Shown here piece after piece: positions 44,154 through 51,939 of a stretch of 64,000 nucleotides of DNA. Below the pieces are notes generated by a model. That model ran no database searches, was not told where the DNA came from, and saw only the letters and a program-made list of their open reading frames with translations. This stretch comes from JBGQOJ01 sp052119585. Its GTDB lineage: Bacteria > Pseudomonadota > Alphaproteobacteria > Rhodobacterales > Rhodobacteraceae. Every line of letters begins with the position of its first letter. Position 1 is the first letter of the stretch. The stretch covers positions 1 through 64,000 of the forward strand of contig NZ_JBGQOJ010000016.1 in the NCBI RefSeq assembly GCF_052119585.1. The letters are read 5' to 3'. The position numbers were made by a program, and so were the translations under genes.

Positions 44154-44185
44154 TTCTTTGTTCTAAAAGTATCCTCGCCGAAGGC
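44154..44185 (+). repeat. Repeated 3'-end element, copy 2
   Basis: A 32-nt element lies 10 nt after the stop at 44143, in the same orientation as the gene, and matches copy 1 (18148-18179) at 24 of 32 positions. It ends 9 nt before the convergent dxs stop. The GCCGAAGGC end can form a small hairpin with A-rich flank. Confidence 0.6.
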
Positions 44186-44194
44186 AAAAAAGTC

Positions 44195-46123
44195 TCAGGC
44201 GCGCTTGCCGGCGATCATCGCGACACCCAGAACTTCAAGCACCTTGGCCTCGATGTCCTTGGCGCTCAACCTTGCGTCGGCATACATATCTTCGGGGCTG
44301 GCATGGTCGATAAATGTGTCGGGCAGAACCATCGACCGGAATTTGAGGCCCGTGTCAAACACACCTTCCTCCGCCAACAGTTGCGCCACATGAGAGCCGA
44401 AACCGCCGATAGCGCCTTCTTCGATCGTAATCAGTGCCTCATGGTCGCGGGCCAGTGTCAGGATCAGGTCACGATCCAGCGGCTTGGCGAACCGCGCATC
44501 GGCAACGGTCGGCGTGATCCCCCTGACCGAAAGCGCTTCGGCCGCCTTTTGAACCTCTGTCAGACGCGTCCCGAAGGACAGGATCGCAACCCGCGCCCCT
44601 TGGGCTATCATCCGGCCTTTGCCAATCTCCAGCGGAATACCGCGCTCTGGCAAATCAACGCCGACCCCCTCGCCGCGGGGAAAGCGGAATGCGCTTGGGC
44701 CATCGTCGATGCTAAGTGCGGTCGCCACCATATGCATCAACTCCGCCTCGTCGGCGGCCGCCATCACCACGAAACCGGGCAGATTCGCCAAAAACGCGAT
44801 GTCGAACGCACCGGCATGGGTGGCCCCGTCTGCCCCGACCAATCCCGCGCGATCAATGGCAAAGCGCACCGGCAAGCGCTGAATGGCAACGTCATGCACG
44901 ACCTGATCGTAGCCACGCTGCAAAAACGTAGAATACATGGCGCAAATCGGTTTCATCCCACCCGCCGCCAAGGCTGCGGAAAAGGTAACACCGTGCTGCT
45001 CGGCGATGCCGACGTCGAAACAGCGGCTTGGATACCGCTCTGCGAACAGGTTCAGACCGGTGCCGTCGGGCATTGCCGCCGTCACGGCGACGATTTTGTC
45101 ATCCCGCGCCGCTTCGGCCACCAGCGTTTTACCGAACACCGATGTATAGGACGGCGCGTTCGATGGCGTCTTGTTCTGCTCTCCGGTCAAAACGTTGAAT
45201 TTGGCCGTCGCGTGGCCCCTGTCGCGTGCCATTTCGGCGGGGGCATAGCCTTTGCCCTTTTTGGTAATCGCATGGATCAGAACAGGGCCGGTCGCGCGAT
45301 CGCGCACCGTGCGCAGCAATGGCAGAATCTGGTCAAGGTCGTGCCCGTCAATTGGCCCGATATAGGAAAACCCCAGTTCTTCGAACAAGGTTCCGCCAAC
45401 GGCCATGCCTTTCAGCAATTCCTTGGCCCGCCGCGCACCTTCCTGAAACGGCGGAGGCAGCAGGCTGACCGCGCCTTTGGCCGCCGCCTTGAATTCCTGA
45501 AACGGGGCGCCCGCGTAAAGGCTCGACAAATAGGCCGACATCGCGCCCACGGGGGGGGCAATGCTCATCTCGTTATCATTCAGGATCACGATCATCTTTT
45601 TCTTCAGATGGCCCGCATTGTTCATCGCCTCATAGGCCATGCCCGCGCTCATGGAGCCATCCCCGATCACCGCGATACAGTCGCCGATGCCGTATTCGGG
45701 TGCCCCGCCGAGATCCCGCGCCACGGCAAAGCCCAACGCGGCGGAAATGGACGTGGAACTATGCGCCGCGCCAAAAGGGTCAAACGCGCTTTCGGACCGT
45801 TTGGTAAAGCCCGACAAGCCGCCCTTCATTCGCAGCGTGCGAATACGGTCGCGCCGCCCGGTCAGGATCTTGTGCGGATAGCACTGATGGCCCACGTCCC
45901 AGATCAGGCGGTCGCGCGGCGTGTCGAACACCGCGTGGATCGCCACGGTCAGTTCGACCACCCCAAGCCCGGCCCCGAGATGCCCGCCGGTCTCTGACAC
46001 GGCACTGATCGTCTCGGCGCGCACTTCGTCTGCCAGCCTGTGCAGTTCGCGGTCGCTGAACTGCTTCATATCGGCAGGCACATGGACACGGTCCAAAAGC
46101 GGGGTAAGGGGTCTATTCGTCAT
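44195..46123 (-). CDS. dxs: 1-deoxy-D-xylulose-5-phosphate synthase
   Basis: A 642-residue thiamine-diphosphate enzyme condensing pyruvate with glyceraldehyde-3-phosphate, the entry and main control step of the MEP isoprenoid pathway. The TPP motif is GDGSMSAGMAYEAMNNAG (about residues 154-171) and ends in NDNEMSI. Catalytic His and transketolase-type signatures include GHQCYPHKILTGRR, FDVGIAEQH and FAIDRAGLVGADGATHAG. Length is typical. It is the last gene of xseB-ispA-dxs, 24 nt after ispA. Confidence 0.97.
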   Translation of the reverse strand: MTNRPLTPLLDRVHVPADMKQFSDRELHRLADEVRAETISAVSETGGHLGAGLGVVELTVAIHAVFDTPRDRLIWDVGHQCYPHKILTGRRDRIRTLRMKGGLSGFTKRSESAFDPFGAAHSSTSISAALGFAVARDLGGAPEYGIGDCIAVIGDGSMSAGMAYEAMNNAGHLKKKMIVILNDNEMSIAPPVGAMSAYLSSLYAGAPFQEFKAAAKGAVSLLPPPFQEGARRAKELLKGMAVGGTLFEELGFSYIGPIDGHDLDQILPLLRTVRDRATGPVLIHAITKKGKGYAPAEMARDRGHATAKFNVLTGEQNKTPSNAPSYTSVFGKTLVAEAARDDKIVAVTAAMPDGTGLNLFAERYPSRCFDVGIAEQHGVTFSAALAAGGMKPICAMYSTFLQRGYDQVVHDVAIQRLPVRFAIDRAGLVGADGATHAGAFDIAFLANLPGFVVMAAADEAELMHMVATALSIDDGPSAFRFPRGEGVGVDLPERGIPLEIGKGRMIAQGARVAILSFGTRLTEVQKAAEALSVRGITPTVADARFAKPLDRDLILTLARDHEALITIEEGAIGGFGSHVAQLLAEEGVFDTGLKFRSMVLPDTFIDHASPEDMYADARLSAKDIEAKVLEVLGVAMIAGKRA

Positions 46124-46147
46124 CGCACGCAGCCCTCCGGGGCCATA

Positions 46148-47017
46148 TCAAGTCTCGCGGGCAATAACGAAACGCGCCGCCTGTCGCAAGCATTCCGCAG
46201 CCGCGCCGTAGGGCGCCAGCGCCGCTTCTGCCTCGCTTACCAGATCCCTGGCTTTCGCCTTAGCCCCGTCCAGGCCCAGCAATGACACAAAGGTCGCCTT
46301 GCCTGCATCAGCATCCTTCTGAAGGCGCTTGCCCGCTTTGGCGGCATCTCCCTCTACATCCAAGATGTCGTCGGCGATCTGAAAGGCAAGGCCCAGCGCC
46401 CGCGCATAGTGCCGCAGCGGGGTCACATCTGCCCCCCCAAGAACCGCGCCCGCCTCTGCCGACCACGATATCAGTGCGCCGGTTTTATTGCGCTGAAGCC
46501 CGGTAATCTGGTCCAGCGTCAGCGGCAACGCAGCCGTTTCCGCCGCAATATCCTGCGCCTGCCCCAGAACCATGCCCTGCGCACCGGATGCCCGCGCCAA
46601 AGACGCCATCAGCGCCACCCGAACCGCCGGATCTGGCGCACAGTCTGCCCGTGCCAACACGTCAAACGCCAGCGTTTGCAGTGCATCCCCGACGAGAACC
46701 GCCGTCGCATTGTTCCATTTGACATGCACCGTCGGCTGGCCCCGCCGCAGGTCGTCATCATCCATGCAGGGCAGGTCATCATGGACCAGAGAATAGGCAT
46801 GCATGGACTCTATCGCGGTTGCCGCAAAGACCGATTGCGCGGCGGGAATGCCATGCAACCGCGCGCTTTCAATCACCAGAAATCCGCGCAGGCGCTTTCC
46901 ACCGGACGTGGCATACCGCATGCCATGCACCACCGGGACATCGGCAAAATCCGCCAGAACAGTGTCTAAACAAGCCTGAACCTGCGCCGCGGCCCCGGTC
47001 AATGCTGCGGGAAACAC
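46148..47017 (-). CDS. ispA: Farnesyl diphosphate synthase (polyprenyl synthetase)
   Basis: A 289-residue prenyltransferase building farnesyl diphosphate from IPP and DMAPP. The two Asp-rich metal sites are LVHDDLPCMDDDDLRRG (about 80-96) and FQIADDILDVEGD (about 217-229), with GGKRLRGFL upstream for the diphosphate. It starts with GTG on the base after the xseB stop, with GGAAGG upstream. It feeds ubiquinone, undecaprenyl and any carotenoid precursors, and dxs follows in the same operon. Confidence 0.95.
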   Translation of the reverse strand: MFPAALTGAAAQVQACLDTVLADFADVPVVHGMRYATSGGKRLRGFLVIESARLHGIPAAQSVFAATAIESMHAYSLVHDDLPCMDDDDLRRGQPTVHVKWNNATAVLVGDALQTLAFDVLARADCAPDPAVRVALMASLARASGAQGMVLGQAQDIAAETAALPLTLDQITGLQRNKTGALISWSAEAGAVLGGADVTPLRHYARALGLAFQIADDILDVEGDAAKAGKRLQKDADAGKATFVSLLGLDGAKAKARDLVSEAEAALAPYGAAAECLRQAARFVIARET

Positions 47018-47260
47018 CTAAAGGCCTTCCACCGGCTTCAGACCCACTGCCGCACCGCCTTCGCCCAGGGTAATCGCCGCCACTTTTTCCTCGGCCTCTT
47101 TCAGTTTGGCCTCGCACCGCGCCTTCAGGGCGGCACCGCGTTCGTATAATGTGATCGACTGCTCAAGCGGCACGTCGCCATTCTCAAGCTGCGCGACAAC
47201 GCGCTCCAGTTCGGCCATCGCCTGCTCGAAACTCATCTCTGCCACTGCCGTCTCGCTCAT
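47018..47260 (-). CDS. xseB: Exodeoxyribonuclease VII small subunit
   Basis: An 80-residue subunit of the single-strand-specific exonuclease VII. The family pattern FEQAMAELERVVAQLENGDVPLEQSI followed by YERGAALKARCEAKLKEAEEKV is fully present, forming two antiparallel helices that bind XseA. The ATG at 47260 overlaps the TGA of an upstream remnant reading frame by ATGA. The stop is immediately followed by the ispA GTG. XseA is not in the window. Confidence 0.95.
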   Translation of the reverse strand: MSETAVAEMSFEQAMAELERVVAQLENGDVPLEQSITLYERGAALKARCEAKLKEAEEKVAAITLGEGGAAVGLKPVEGL

Positions 47261-47429
47261 GCGCCTCGCTCCATCAAAACACCCGTATGCGCCGCGACAT
47301 GCGCGGCGAGGGCAAACAGATCATATCCCCCCGCCAAAGTCGAGGCAACGCCACCTTCCCACAGCGCGTTGGCTGCGTTATCAGGACCAGCCCATACACC
47401 AACCGTCCCCTCTGCAGACGTGGGTTTTT
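47257..47429 (-). pseudogene. C-terminal remnant of a histone-deacetylase-family gene
   Basis: Reading the minus strand in the frame ending at the TGA 47259-47257 gives about 57 codons with no ATG, GTG or TTG start near the beginning. The last part reads ASTLAGGYDLFALAAHVAAH then TGVLMERGA. This matches the C-terminal LEGGYDLxALAxxVAAHVxxLM pattern of class II histone deacetylase/acetylpolyamine amidohydrolase proteins, remembered rather than searched. In relatives such a gene often sits just before xseB. Here the catalytic body is absent, and petR ends at 47430 directly upstream. The ATGA overlap with xseB survives, indicating a deletion that removed the 5' part. Confidence 0.65.
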
Positions 47430-48134
47430 CTAGTCGGGGGCAAGCATATAGCCCGCACCGCGCACCGTCTGCAGATAGCGCGGCTGCTTTGGATCCGCCT
47501 CGATCTTACGGCGCAATCGGGTGATCTGCACATCGACGGCCCGTTCCTGGGCCTGACTGCGATCACGCCCCAGATCCTCGACCAGCTTGGTTCTGCTGAC
47601 CGCCTCGCCGGGGGCGGAGGCAAAGATCCGCATCAGCTGGCTTTCGGTCGCGGTCAGCCGGACGGGCATTTCGCCCTGCCACATCTCAGCCCGCTCCACG
47701 TCATAGCGCACCGGCCCCAAGTGCAGCACCTTCGGTCCCAGATCGACCGCAACCGCCTGCGGCACCCGTCGCAGAATCGCGTTGATCCGGAGTAGCAGCT
47801 CTTTTGGCTCGAACGGCTTCGCCAGATAGTCATCCGCGCCCGCCTCCAGCCCTTCGATCCGTTCCGACGTCTCGCCCTTGGCGGTCAGCAGCAATATCGG
47901 CGTCGTCAGCGTCTTGCGCAGGGCGCGCGTCAGGGCAACGCCATCTTCGCCCGGCATCATCACATCCAGAACGATCATATCGAATTCCAGACCACCCAGC
48001 AGGCGCCGCGCATGTGCTGCGTCCCGTGCCGCGCTAACCCAGAATCCGTGGCGCACCAGAAATTTCTGCAACAGGCCCCGAATGCGCTCGTCATCATCAA
48101 CGATCAGCAAATGTACGTCGGTTGTGGGCGTCAT
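47430..48134 (-). CDS. petR: OmpR-family response regulator, PetR-like
   Basis: A 234-residue response regulator. The receiver domain (1-125) has the acidic pair in IVDDDERIR, phospho-acceptor Asp57 in LDVMMPGEDG and the conserved Lys in DYLAKPF. The winged-helix DNA-binding domain (140-230) ends with AVDVQITRLRRKIE and TVRGAGYML. Its ATG overlaps the MarR gene stop by 4 nt. This MarR plus OmpR pairing resembles petP-petR of Rhodobacter capsulatus, genes required for cytochrome bc1 formation; the assignment is by arrangement and memory. No histidine kinase is adjacent. Confidence 0.85.
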   Translation of the reverse strand: MTPTTDVHLLIVDDDERIRGLLQKFLVRHGFWVSAARDAAHARRLLGGLEFDMIVLDVMMPGEDGVALTRALRKTLTTPILLLTAKGETSERIEGLEAGADDYLAKPFEPKELLLRINAILRRVPQAVAVDLGPKVLHLGPVRYDVERAEMWQGEMPVRLTATESQLMRIFASAPGEAVSRTKLVEDLGRDRSQAQERAVDVQITRLRRKIEADPKQPRYLQTVRGAGYMLAPD

Positions 48135-48643
48135 TGGCTTGAATCCTTCATCACCTGAAAGTGCATGCGCATCTCGGGGTCCATCATCGCCTCAAGCACC
48201 TGCCTGAACCCTGCTACCGCAACAGGCCCCGCCGCGCGATAGGCCGCACGCATTCGTGTTCTTTGTGCCTCGCTCAACTCTTTCTCCAACTCCAGACCGG
48301 AGGCGGTCAAAAACAGGTGGCGTTCGCGCTTGTCCAGCCGCCCCACACGGCTTTCCACCAGCCCGTCCGCGATCAGAGAGCGCAAAACCCGGTTCAGCGA
48401 TTGTTTGGTCACCCCCAGAACGGCCAGCAGGTTATTTACGGTCGTACCGGGGCTGCGATGGATGAAATGCACGGCACGGTGATGGGCGCGGCCGTATTCG
48501 TAATTCGCCAGAATTCTGTCAGGATCGGCCGTAAAACCGCGATAGGCAAAGAACATCGCCTCGATCCCCTTGCGCAACTGTTCGTCCGTAAGGAAAAGCA
48601 GCCCCTCGCCGCCCTGTGCGCTTGACCCTGGCCCGTCGGACAT
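48131..48643 (-). CDS. petP: MarR-family regulator, PetP-like
   Basis: A 170-residue winged-helix regulator. The MarR core is visible: YGRAHHRAVHFIHRSPGTTV, LLAVLGVTKQSLNRVLRSLI (recognition helix) and RVGRLDKRERHLFLTASGLE (wing). The ATG at 48643 is preferred over 48661 because GAGGAG lies 6 nt before it. It overlaps the PetR-like gene by 4 nt (ATGA), indicating fixed co-expression. A perfect inverted repeat lies 41-59 nt upstream and could be its own operator. Confidence 0.85.
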   Translation of the reverse strand: MSDGPGSSAQGGEGLLFLTDEQLRKGIEAMFFAYRGFTADPDRILANYEYGRAHHRAVHFIHRSPGTTVNNLLAVLGVTKQSLNRVLRSLIADGLVESRVGRLDKRERHLFLTASGLELEKELSEAQRTRMRAAYRAAGPVAVAGFRQVLEAMMDPEMRMHFQVMKDSSQ

Positions 48644-48683
48644 GACTGCTCCTCTCGACATAATTTTAATTTTGCCTGATTTT

Positions 48684-48702
48684 AAGTCAGTCTTGTTGAC
48701 TT
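48684..48702. promoter_or_regulatory. Inverted repeat between petP and ilvE, candidate MarR operator
   Basis: AAGTCA and TGACTT are perfect 6-bp arms with a 7-nt spacer. The size and symmetry suit a MarR dimer. It lies 41 nt upstream of petP and overlaps the -35 box of the candidate ilvE promoter. Confidence 0.45.
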
Positions 48703-48724
48703 TCCAAGAATCAATTGTTAGCGA
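48696..48724 (+). promoter_or_regulatory. Candidate ilvE promoter
   Basis: TTGACT (48696-48701) and TAGCGA (48719-48724) are separated by 17 nt. The ilvE start is about 98 nt further on, leaving a leader of roughly 90 nt. Confidence 0.4.
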
Positions 48725-48821
48725 TTTCTACAATTCGCGCAACTTTATGTCCGCATCGGCCTTAAAATGCGCAACATATGCAAATATGGCGGAAAATCCC
48801 GCCTTGAATGAAAAGGATCGA

Positions 48822-49694
48822 ATGATGGCTGGATCATATGCAGACCGCGACGGCTTTATCTGGATGGATGGCAAACTGGTGCCGTGGCGCGATGCAAACG
48901 TGCATATCCTGACCCATGCCATGCACTATGCCAGCTCTGTCTTCGAGGGAGAGCGGTGCTATAACGGCAAGATCTTCAAAAGCCGCGACCATTCAGAGCG
49001 TCTGCTGCGCTCCGGTCAGCTGCTTGACATGGTTATCCCCTATACCGTCGACCAGATCGAGGCGGCGAAATACGAGGCACTGAAGGCCAACAACCTGACA
49101 GACGCCTATGTGCGCGTCATCGCGTTTCGCGGTGCCGGAGAGATGATGGGTGTTGCGGCCAACTTGAACCCGGTTCGCATGGCTGTGGCCGTTTGGGAAT
49201 GGGGTGCCTATTACGGCGACGCCAAGATGAAAGGCGCAAAGCTGGACATCTCAAAATGGAAACGCCCCTCGCCTGAAACAATCCCCTGTGCGGCAAAGGC
49301 CGCCGGTCTGTACATGATCTGCACCATGTCCAAACACGCGGCAGAGGCAAAAGGCTGTTCCGACGCGATGATGTTCGACTATCGCGGCTATGTCGCCGAG
49401 GCGACGGGCGCCAATATCTTCTTCGTGAAAGACGGCGAAGTGCACACACCGCTGCCCGATTGCTTTCTCAACGGACTTACACGCCAAACCGTGATCGGCA
49501 TGCTGAAGGCCAAAGGCATCACCGTGCATGAACGTCACATCATGCCCGAGGAACTGGAAGGATTCGAGCAGTGCTGGCTGACCGGCACCGCCGCCGAAGT
49601 AACCCCTGTGGGCCAGATCGGTGACCATACGTTTGAGGTCGGCGCATTGACGCGCGAGATCGCGGAAGACTACGAAAAGCTCGTTCGCGCCTGA
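48822..49694 (+). CDS. ilvE: Branched-chain amino acid aminotransferase
   Basis: A 290-residue PLP-dependent class IV aminotransferase that makes Leu, Ile and Val from their keto acids using glutamate. Signatures are WMDGKLVPWRDANVHILTHAMHY, SSVFEGERCYN, the PLP Lys region KAAGLYMICTMSKHAA and YVAEATGANIFFVKDG. The ATG at 48822 has AAGGA upstream; an in-frame ATG at 48786 would add 12 residues not typical of the family, and a second ATG lies at 48825. It stands alone on the plus strand, divergent from petP, with a terminator after it. Confidence 0.95.
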   Translation: MMAGSYADRDGFIWMDGKLVPWRDANVHILTHAMHYASSVFEGERCYNGKIFKSRDHSERLLRSGQLLDMVIPYTVDQIEAAKYEALKANNLTDAYVRVIAFRGAGEMMGVAANLNPVRMAVAVWEWGAYYGDAKMKGAKLDISKWKRPSPETIPCAAKAAGLYMICTMSKHAAEAKGCSDAMMFDYRGYVAEATGANIFFVKDGEVHTPLPDCFLNGLTRQTVIGMLKAKGITVHERHIMPEELEGFEQCWLTGTAAEVTPVGQIGDHTFEVGALTREIAEDYEKLVRA

Positions 49695-49713
49695 TAAAAG
49701 TCTGTATTTGTGG

Positions 49714-49742
49714 AAAAGGGTCGGCGCAGGCCGGCCCTTTTT
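49714..49742. terminator. Terminator between ilvE and a small convergent gene
   Basis: The 8-bp stem GGGTCGGC/GCCGGCCC with a GCAG loop is flanked by AAAA and TTTTT, so it can work in both directions. It lies 20 nt after the ilvE stop and 4 nt after the stop of the small minus-strand gene. Confidence 0.85.
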
Positions 49743-49745
49743 ACG

Positions 49746-49940
49746 TCAAACCTGCCGGCCCCGCGCGATCCGCAGAAACTGCCTTAGGGACGCGCTTTTG
49801 ATCGGCACAGTCACCGGCCTGCGATGCAGGGCGCGGGTGGCCGGATGCAAATCGCCCATCTGCCGTTCGATTGCCACAAAGGCTGGCAGCCGGCTGGTCG
49901 CAACCTCGGCTCTGGGGTGGTCAAGGATATGTCGTGTCAT
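49746..49940 (-). CDS. Small basic hypothetical protein
   Basis: A 64-residue Arg/His-rich protein (MTRHILDHPRAEVATSR at the start, ending LRQFLRIARGRQV). Support for coding is the AGGAG sequence 6-7 nt before the ATG at 49940 and a shared terminator right after the stop. A longer frame to 49976 lacks such a signal. No family was recognised. The charge and size could suit a nucleic-acid or ribosome-associated protein, but that is guesswork. Confidence 0.5.
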   Translation of the reverse strand: MTRHILDHPRAEVATSRLPAFVAIERQMGDLHPATRALHRRPVTVPIKSASLRQFLRIARGRQV

Positions 49941-50039
49941 ATCGTTCTCCTGTCTTTGCAGCGGAGCAGTCCGCATGGCAAGGTGCGCGACCTTACCACA
50001 ACGCGCCGGATTTGCGAAATAACATGAGCCCTTTGTCGC

Positions 50040-50966
50040 CTATCCGCCCGGCGTCATCGCCTTGCGCTGACGGTCCCGCTGAATTCCCAACTGCCGCTCT
50101 CGCCAGATGATCAGAACGCCTGCCAGAATGACCAGCGCGGCACCCGCCAGCATCACCAACGTCGGCACCTCGCCAAAGACAAAATACCCGATCGCCAGCG
50201 CAAACAGCATGCTGGCATATTCGAACGGCGCGATGACCGATGCGTCCGCAAACCGGTAGCTGGATGTCAGGAATATCTGCCCGATGCCCCCCAGCAATCC
50301 CGCGCAAAGCAACAACGCCGCCTCGCTCAGGGTCGGGACGACCCAGCCAAAGGGAATTGTGATCAGCGACAGAACGGTCGAAGTGACCGAAAAGTAGAAC
50401 ACGATGGCCGAGGTCCGCTCGATATTAACCAGTTTACGCACGAACACCTGTGCCAAAGCCGAAAATACCGCCCCCATCAGCACCACAGTCGCGCCCAGCG
50501 TTTCACGGCTGCCCAAGGCACCGCTCGACACGGATTCAAATCGGGGCGATAGAACGATCAAGACCCCGACCAGGCCCAAAGCAACCGCTGTCAGGCGAAA
50601 TGCCCGAACGTCCTCGCCCAGAAACATCGCGGCGAAAATCACCGTCAGCAAAGGCGCGGCATAGCCGATCGCCGTGACCTCGGGCAGCGGCAGCAGCCCC
50701 AGCCCGGCAAAGCCCAACCCCATCGCCATCGTCCCCGCGACCCCGCGCCAGACATGGCCCATCGGGTTCGCCGTGACCAGCCCGATCCGCAGTTCATGAC
50801 GATACCACAGCCACACCAGAATGACCGGAATCGCAAAGAACGACCGCGCGAACACCGCCTGTCCCGGCGGAATATGGTCTGACACCGATTTTATCATGCT
50901 GGCCATGATGATGAAGACCAGCACCGAGACGATCTTCAGTCCAATTCCGCGAAAGGGCTGGTTCAT
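50040..50966 (-). CDS. DMT-superfamily (EamA) transporter
   Basis: A 308-residue inner-membrane protein with ten helices in two EamA halves (about 10-140 and 160-290). Typical features are the charged loop after helix 2 (WYRHELRIG), GLGFAGLGLLPLPEVTAIGYAAPLLT and the second-half ASVIAPFEYASMLFALAIGYFVFGE. The C-terminal tail is Arg/Lys-rich and cytoplasmic. It begins 3 nt after the D-2-hydroxyacid dehydrogenase stop and ends the mtgA-GST-queG-dehydrogenase run, so it is likely the last gene of that operon. Confidence 0.92.
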   Translation of the reverse strand: MNQPFRGIGLKIVSVLVFIIMASMIKSVSDHIPPGQAVFARSFFAIPVILVWLWYRHELRIGLVTANPMGHVWRGVAGTMAMGLGFAGLGLLPLPEVTAIGYAAPLLTVIFAAMFLGEDVRAFRLTAVALGLVGVLIVLSPRFESVSSGALGSRETLGATVVLMGAVFSALAQVFVRKLVNIERTSAIVFYFSVTSTVLSLITIPFGWVVPTLSEAALLLCAGLLGGIGQIFLTSSYRFADASVIAPFEYASMLFALAIGYFVFGEVPTLVMLAGAALVILAGVLIIWRERQLGIQRDRQRKAMTPGG

Positions 50967-50969
50967 GGC

Positions 50970-51926
50970 CTATCCGATCAATCTAATCGGATTGCCCGCT
51001 ATCCACGCGGCGACGGACTCGACCGTTTCACGGTAGAAGACCTCGAATGTCGCCTGAGTCGTGTATCCCAGATGCGGCGTCAAAAGCAGCTGACCGCTGG
51101 CAATCAACGCCCGGTCAAGAATGGGGTTTTCCGCCGGAACAGGCTCTGTATCGAACACATCCAGCCCGGCTTTCATATCGGGCCGCGCCCGCATGACATC
51201 CAACAGCGCGGCTGTGTCGGCAATCGGCCCGCGGGACGTGTTAACAAACACGCCGTCCGGCCTCATCGCCTGAAATGCCGCGCGCCCGATCAGCCCTTTT
51301 GACCGCTCGGACAACACCAGATGCACCGAAACCGCATCGGCGTCCGCCATCAGCGCGTTCAGGCTTGGCCGAAACCCGACACCCGACGCCTCAGCTTTTT
51401 CCACCGTCAAATTCTGCGACCATGCGATCGGCGTCATGCCAAAGGCGCGTCCGATCGTTGCCATCTGGTTGCCGATATTGCCCAGCCCGATCAGGCCAAG
51501 CGTCAGGCCATTCAAATCACGCCCGAGCCGCTTTTGCCAGCCACCCGCAGCCAGCGACGCCGCCTCGGGAACCAGCCCCCGCGACAACGCAAGGATCATC
51601 GTCATCGCCAGTTCCGACGTTGTCGTCTTGCGCGAAGTCGTGCCCGACACAGGAATGCCCCGCGCCTTGGCCGCAGCCACATCAATCGCGGCATTGCGTG
51701 GCCCCGTTGTGACGATCAGTTTCAGATTTGGCAGCGCCTCGATCAACGCCGCCGGAAACGCGGTGCGTTCGCGCATCAGGCAGATCACGTCGAACCCGAT
51801 CAGGGTTTCTTGCAGGGCATGCTCTGGAATAGCCTCGGTGAAAAACGTGATATCAGAGCCTAATCTGGCCCAATCCGCCATATTCCGCGCATCGCTTGTG
51901 TAGTCGTCCAGAACCGCAATCTTCAT
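50970..51926 (-). CDS. D-2-hydroxyacid dehydrogenase family protein
   Basis: A 318-residue NAD(P)-dependent oxidoreductase. The Rossmann glycine motif is LGLIGLGNIGNQMA (about 148-161); further signatures are the NTSRGPIAD segment with its catalytic Arg region, DVFDTEPVPAENP (catalytic Glu) and TPHLGYTT (catalytic His). Members reduce 2-keto acids such as hydroxypyruvate, phosphonopyruvate or glyoxylate; the exact substrate is not evident. It lies between queG (13 nt) and the DMT gene (3 nt) on the same strand. Confidence 0.92.
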   Translation of the reverse strand: MKIAVLDDYTSDARNMADWARLGSDITFFTEAIPEHALQETLIGFDVICLMRERTAFPAALIEALPNLKLIVTTGPRNAAIDVAAAKARGIPVSGTTSRKTTTSELAMTMILALSRGLVPEAASLAAGGWQKRLGRDLNGLTLGLIGLGNIGNQMATIGRAFGMTPIAWSQNLTVEKAEASGVGFRPSLNALMADADAVSVHLVLSERSKGLIGRAAFQAMRPDGVFVNTSRGPIADTAALLDVMRARPDMKAGLDVFDTEPVPAENPILDRALIASGQLLLTPHLGYTTQATFEVFYRETVESVAAWIAGNPIRLIG

Positions 51927-51939
51927 TTTCTTCCCCGAA

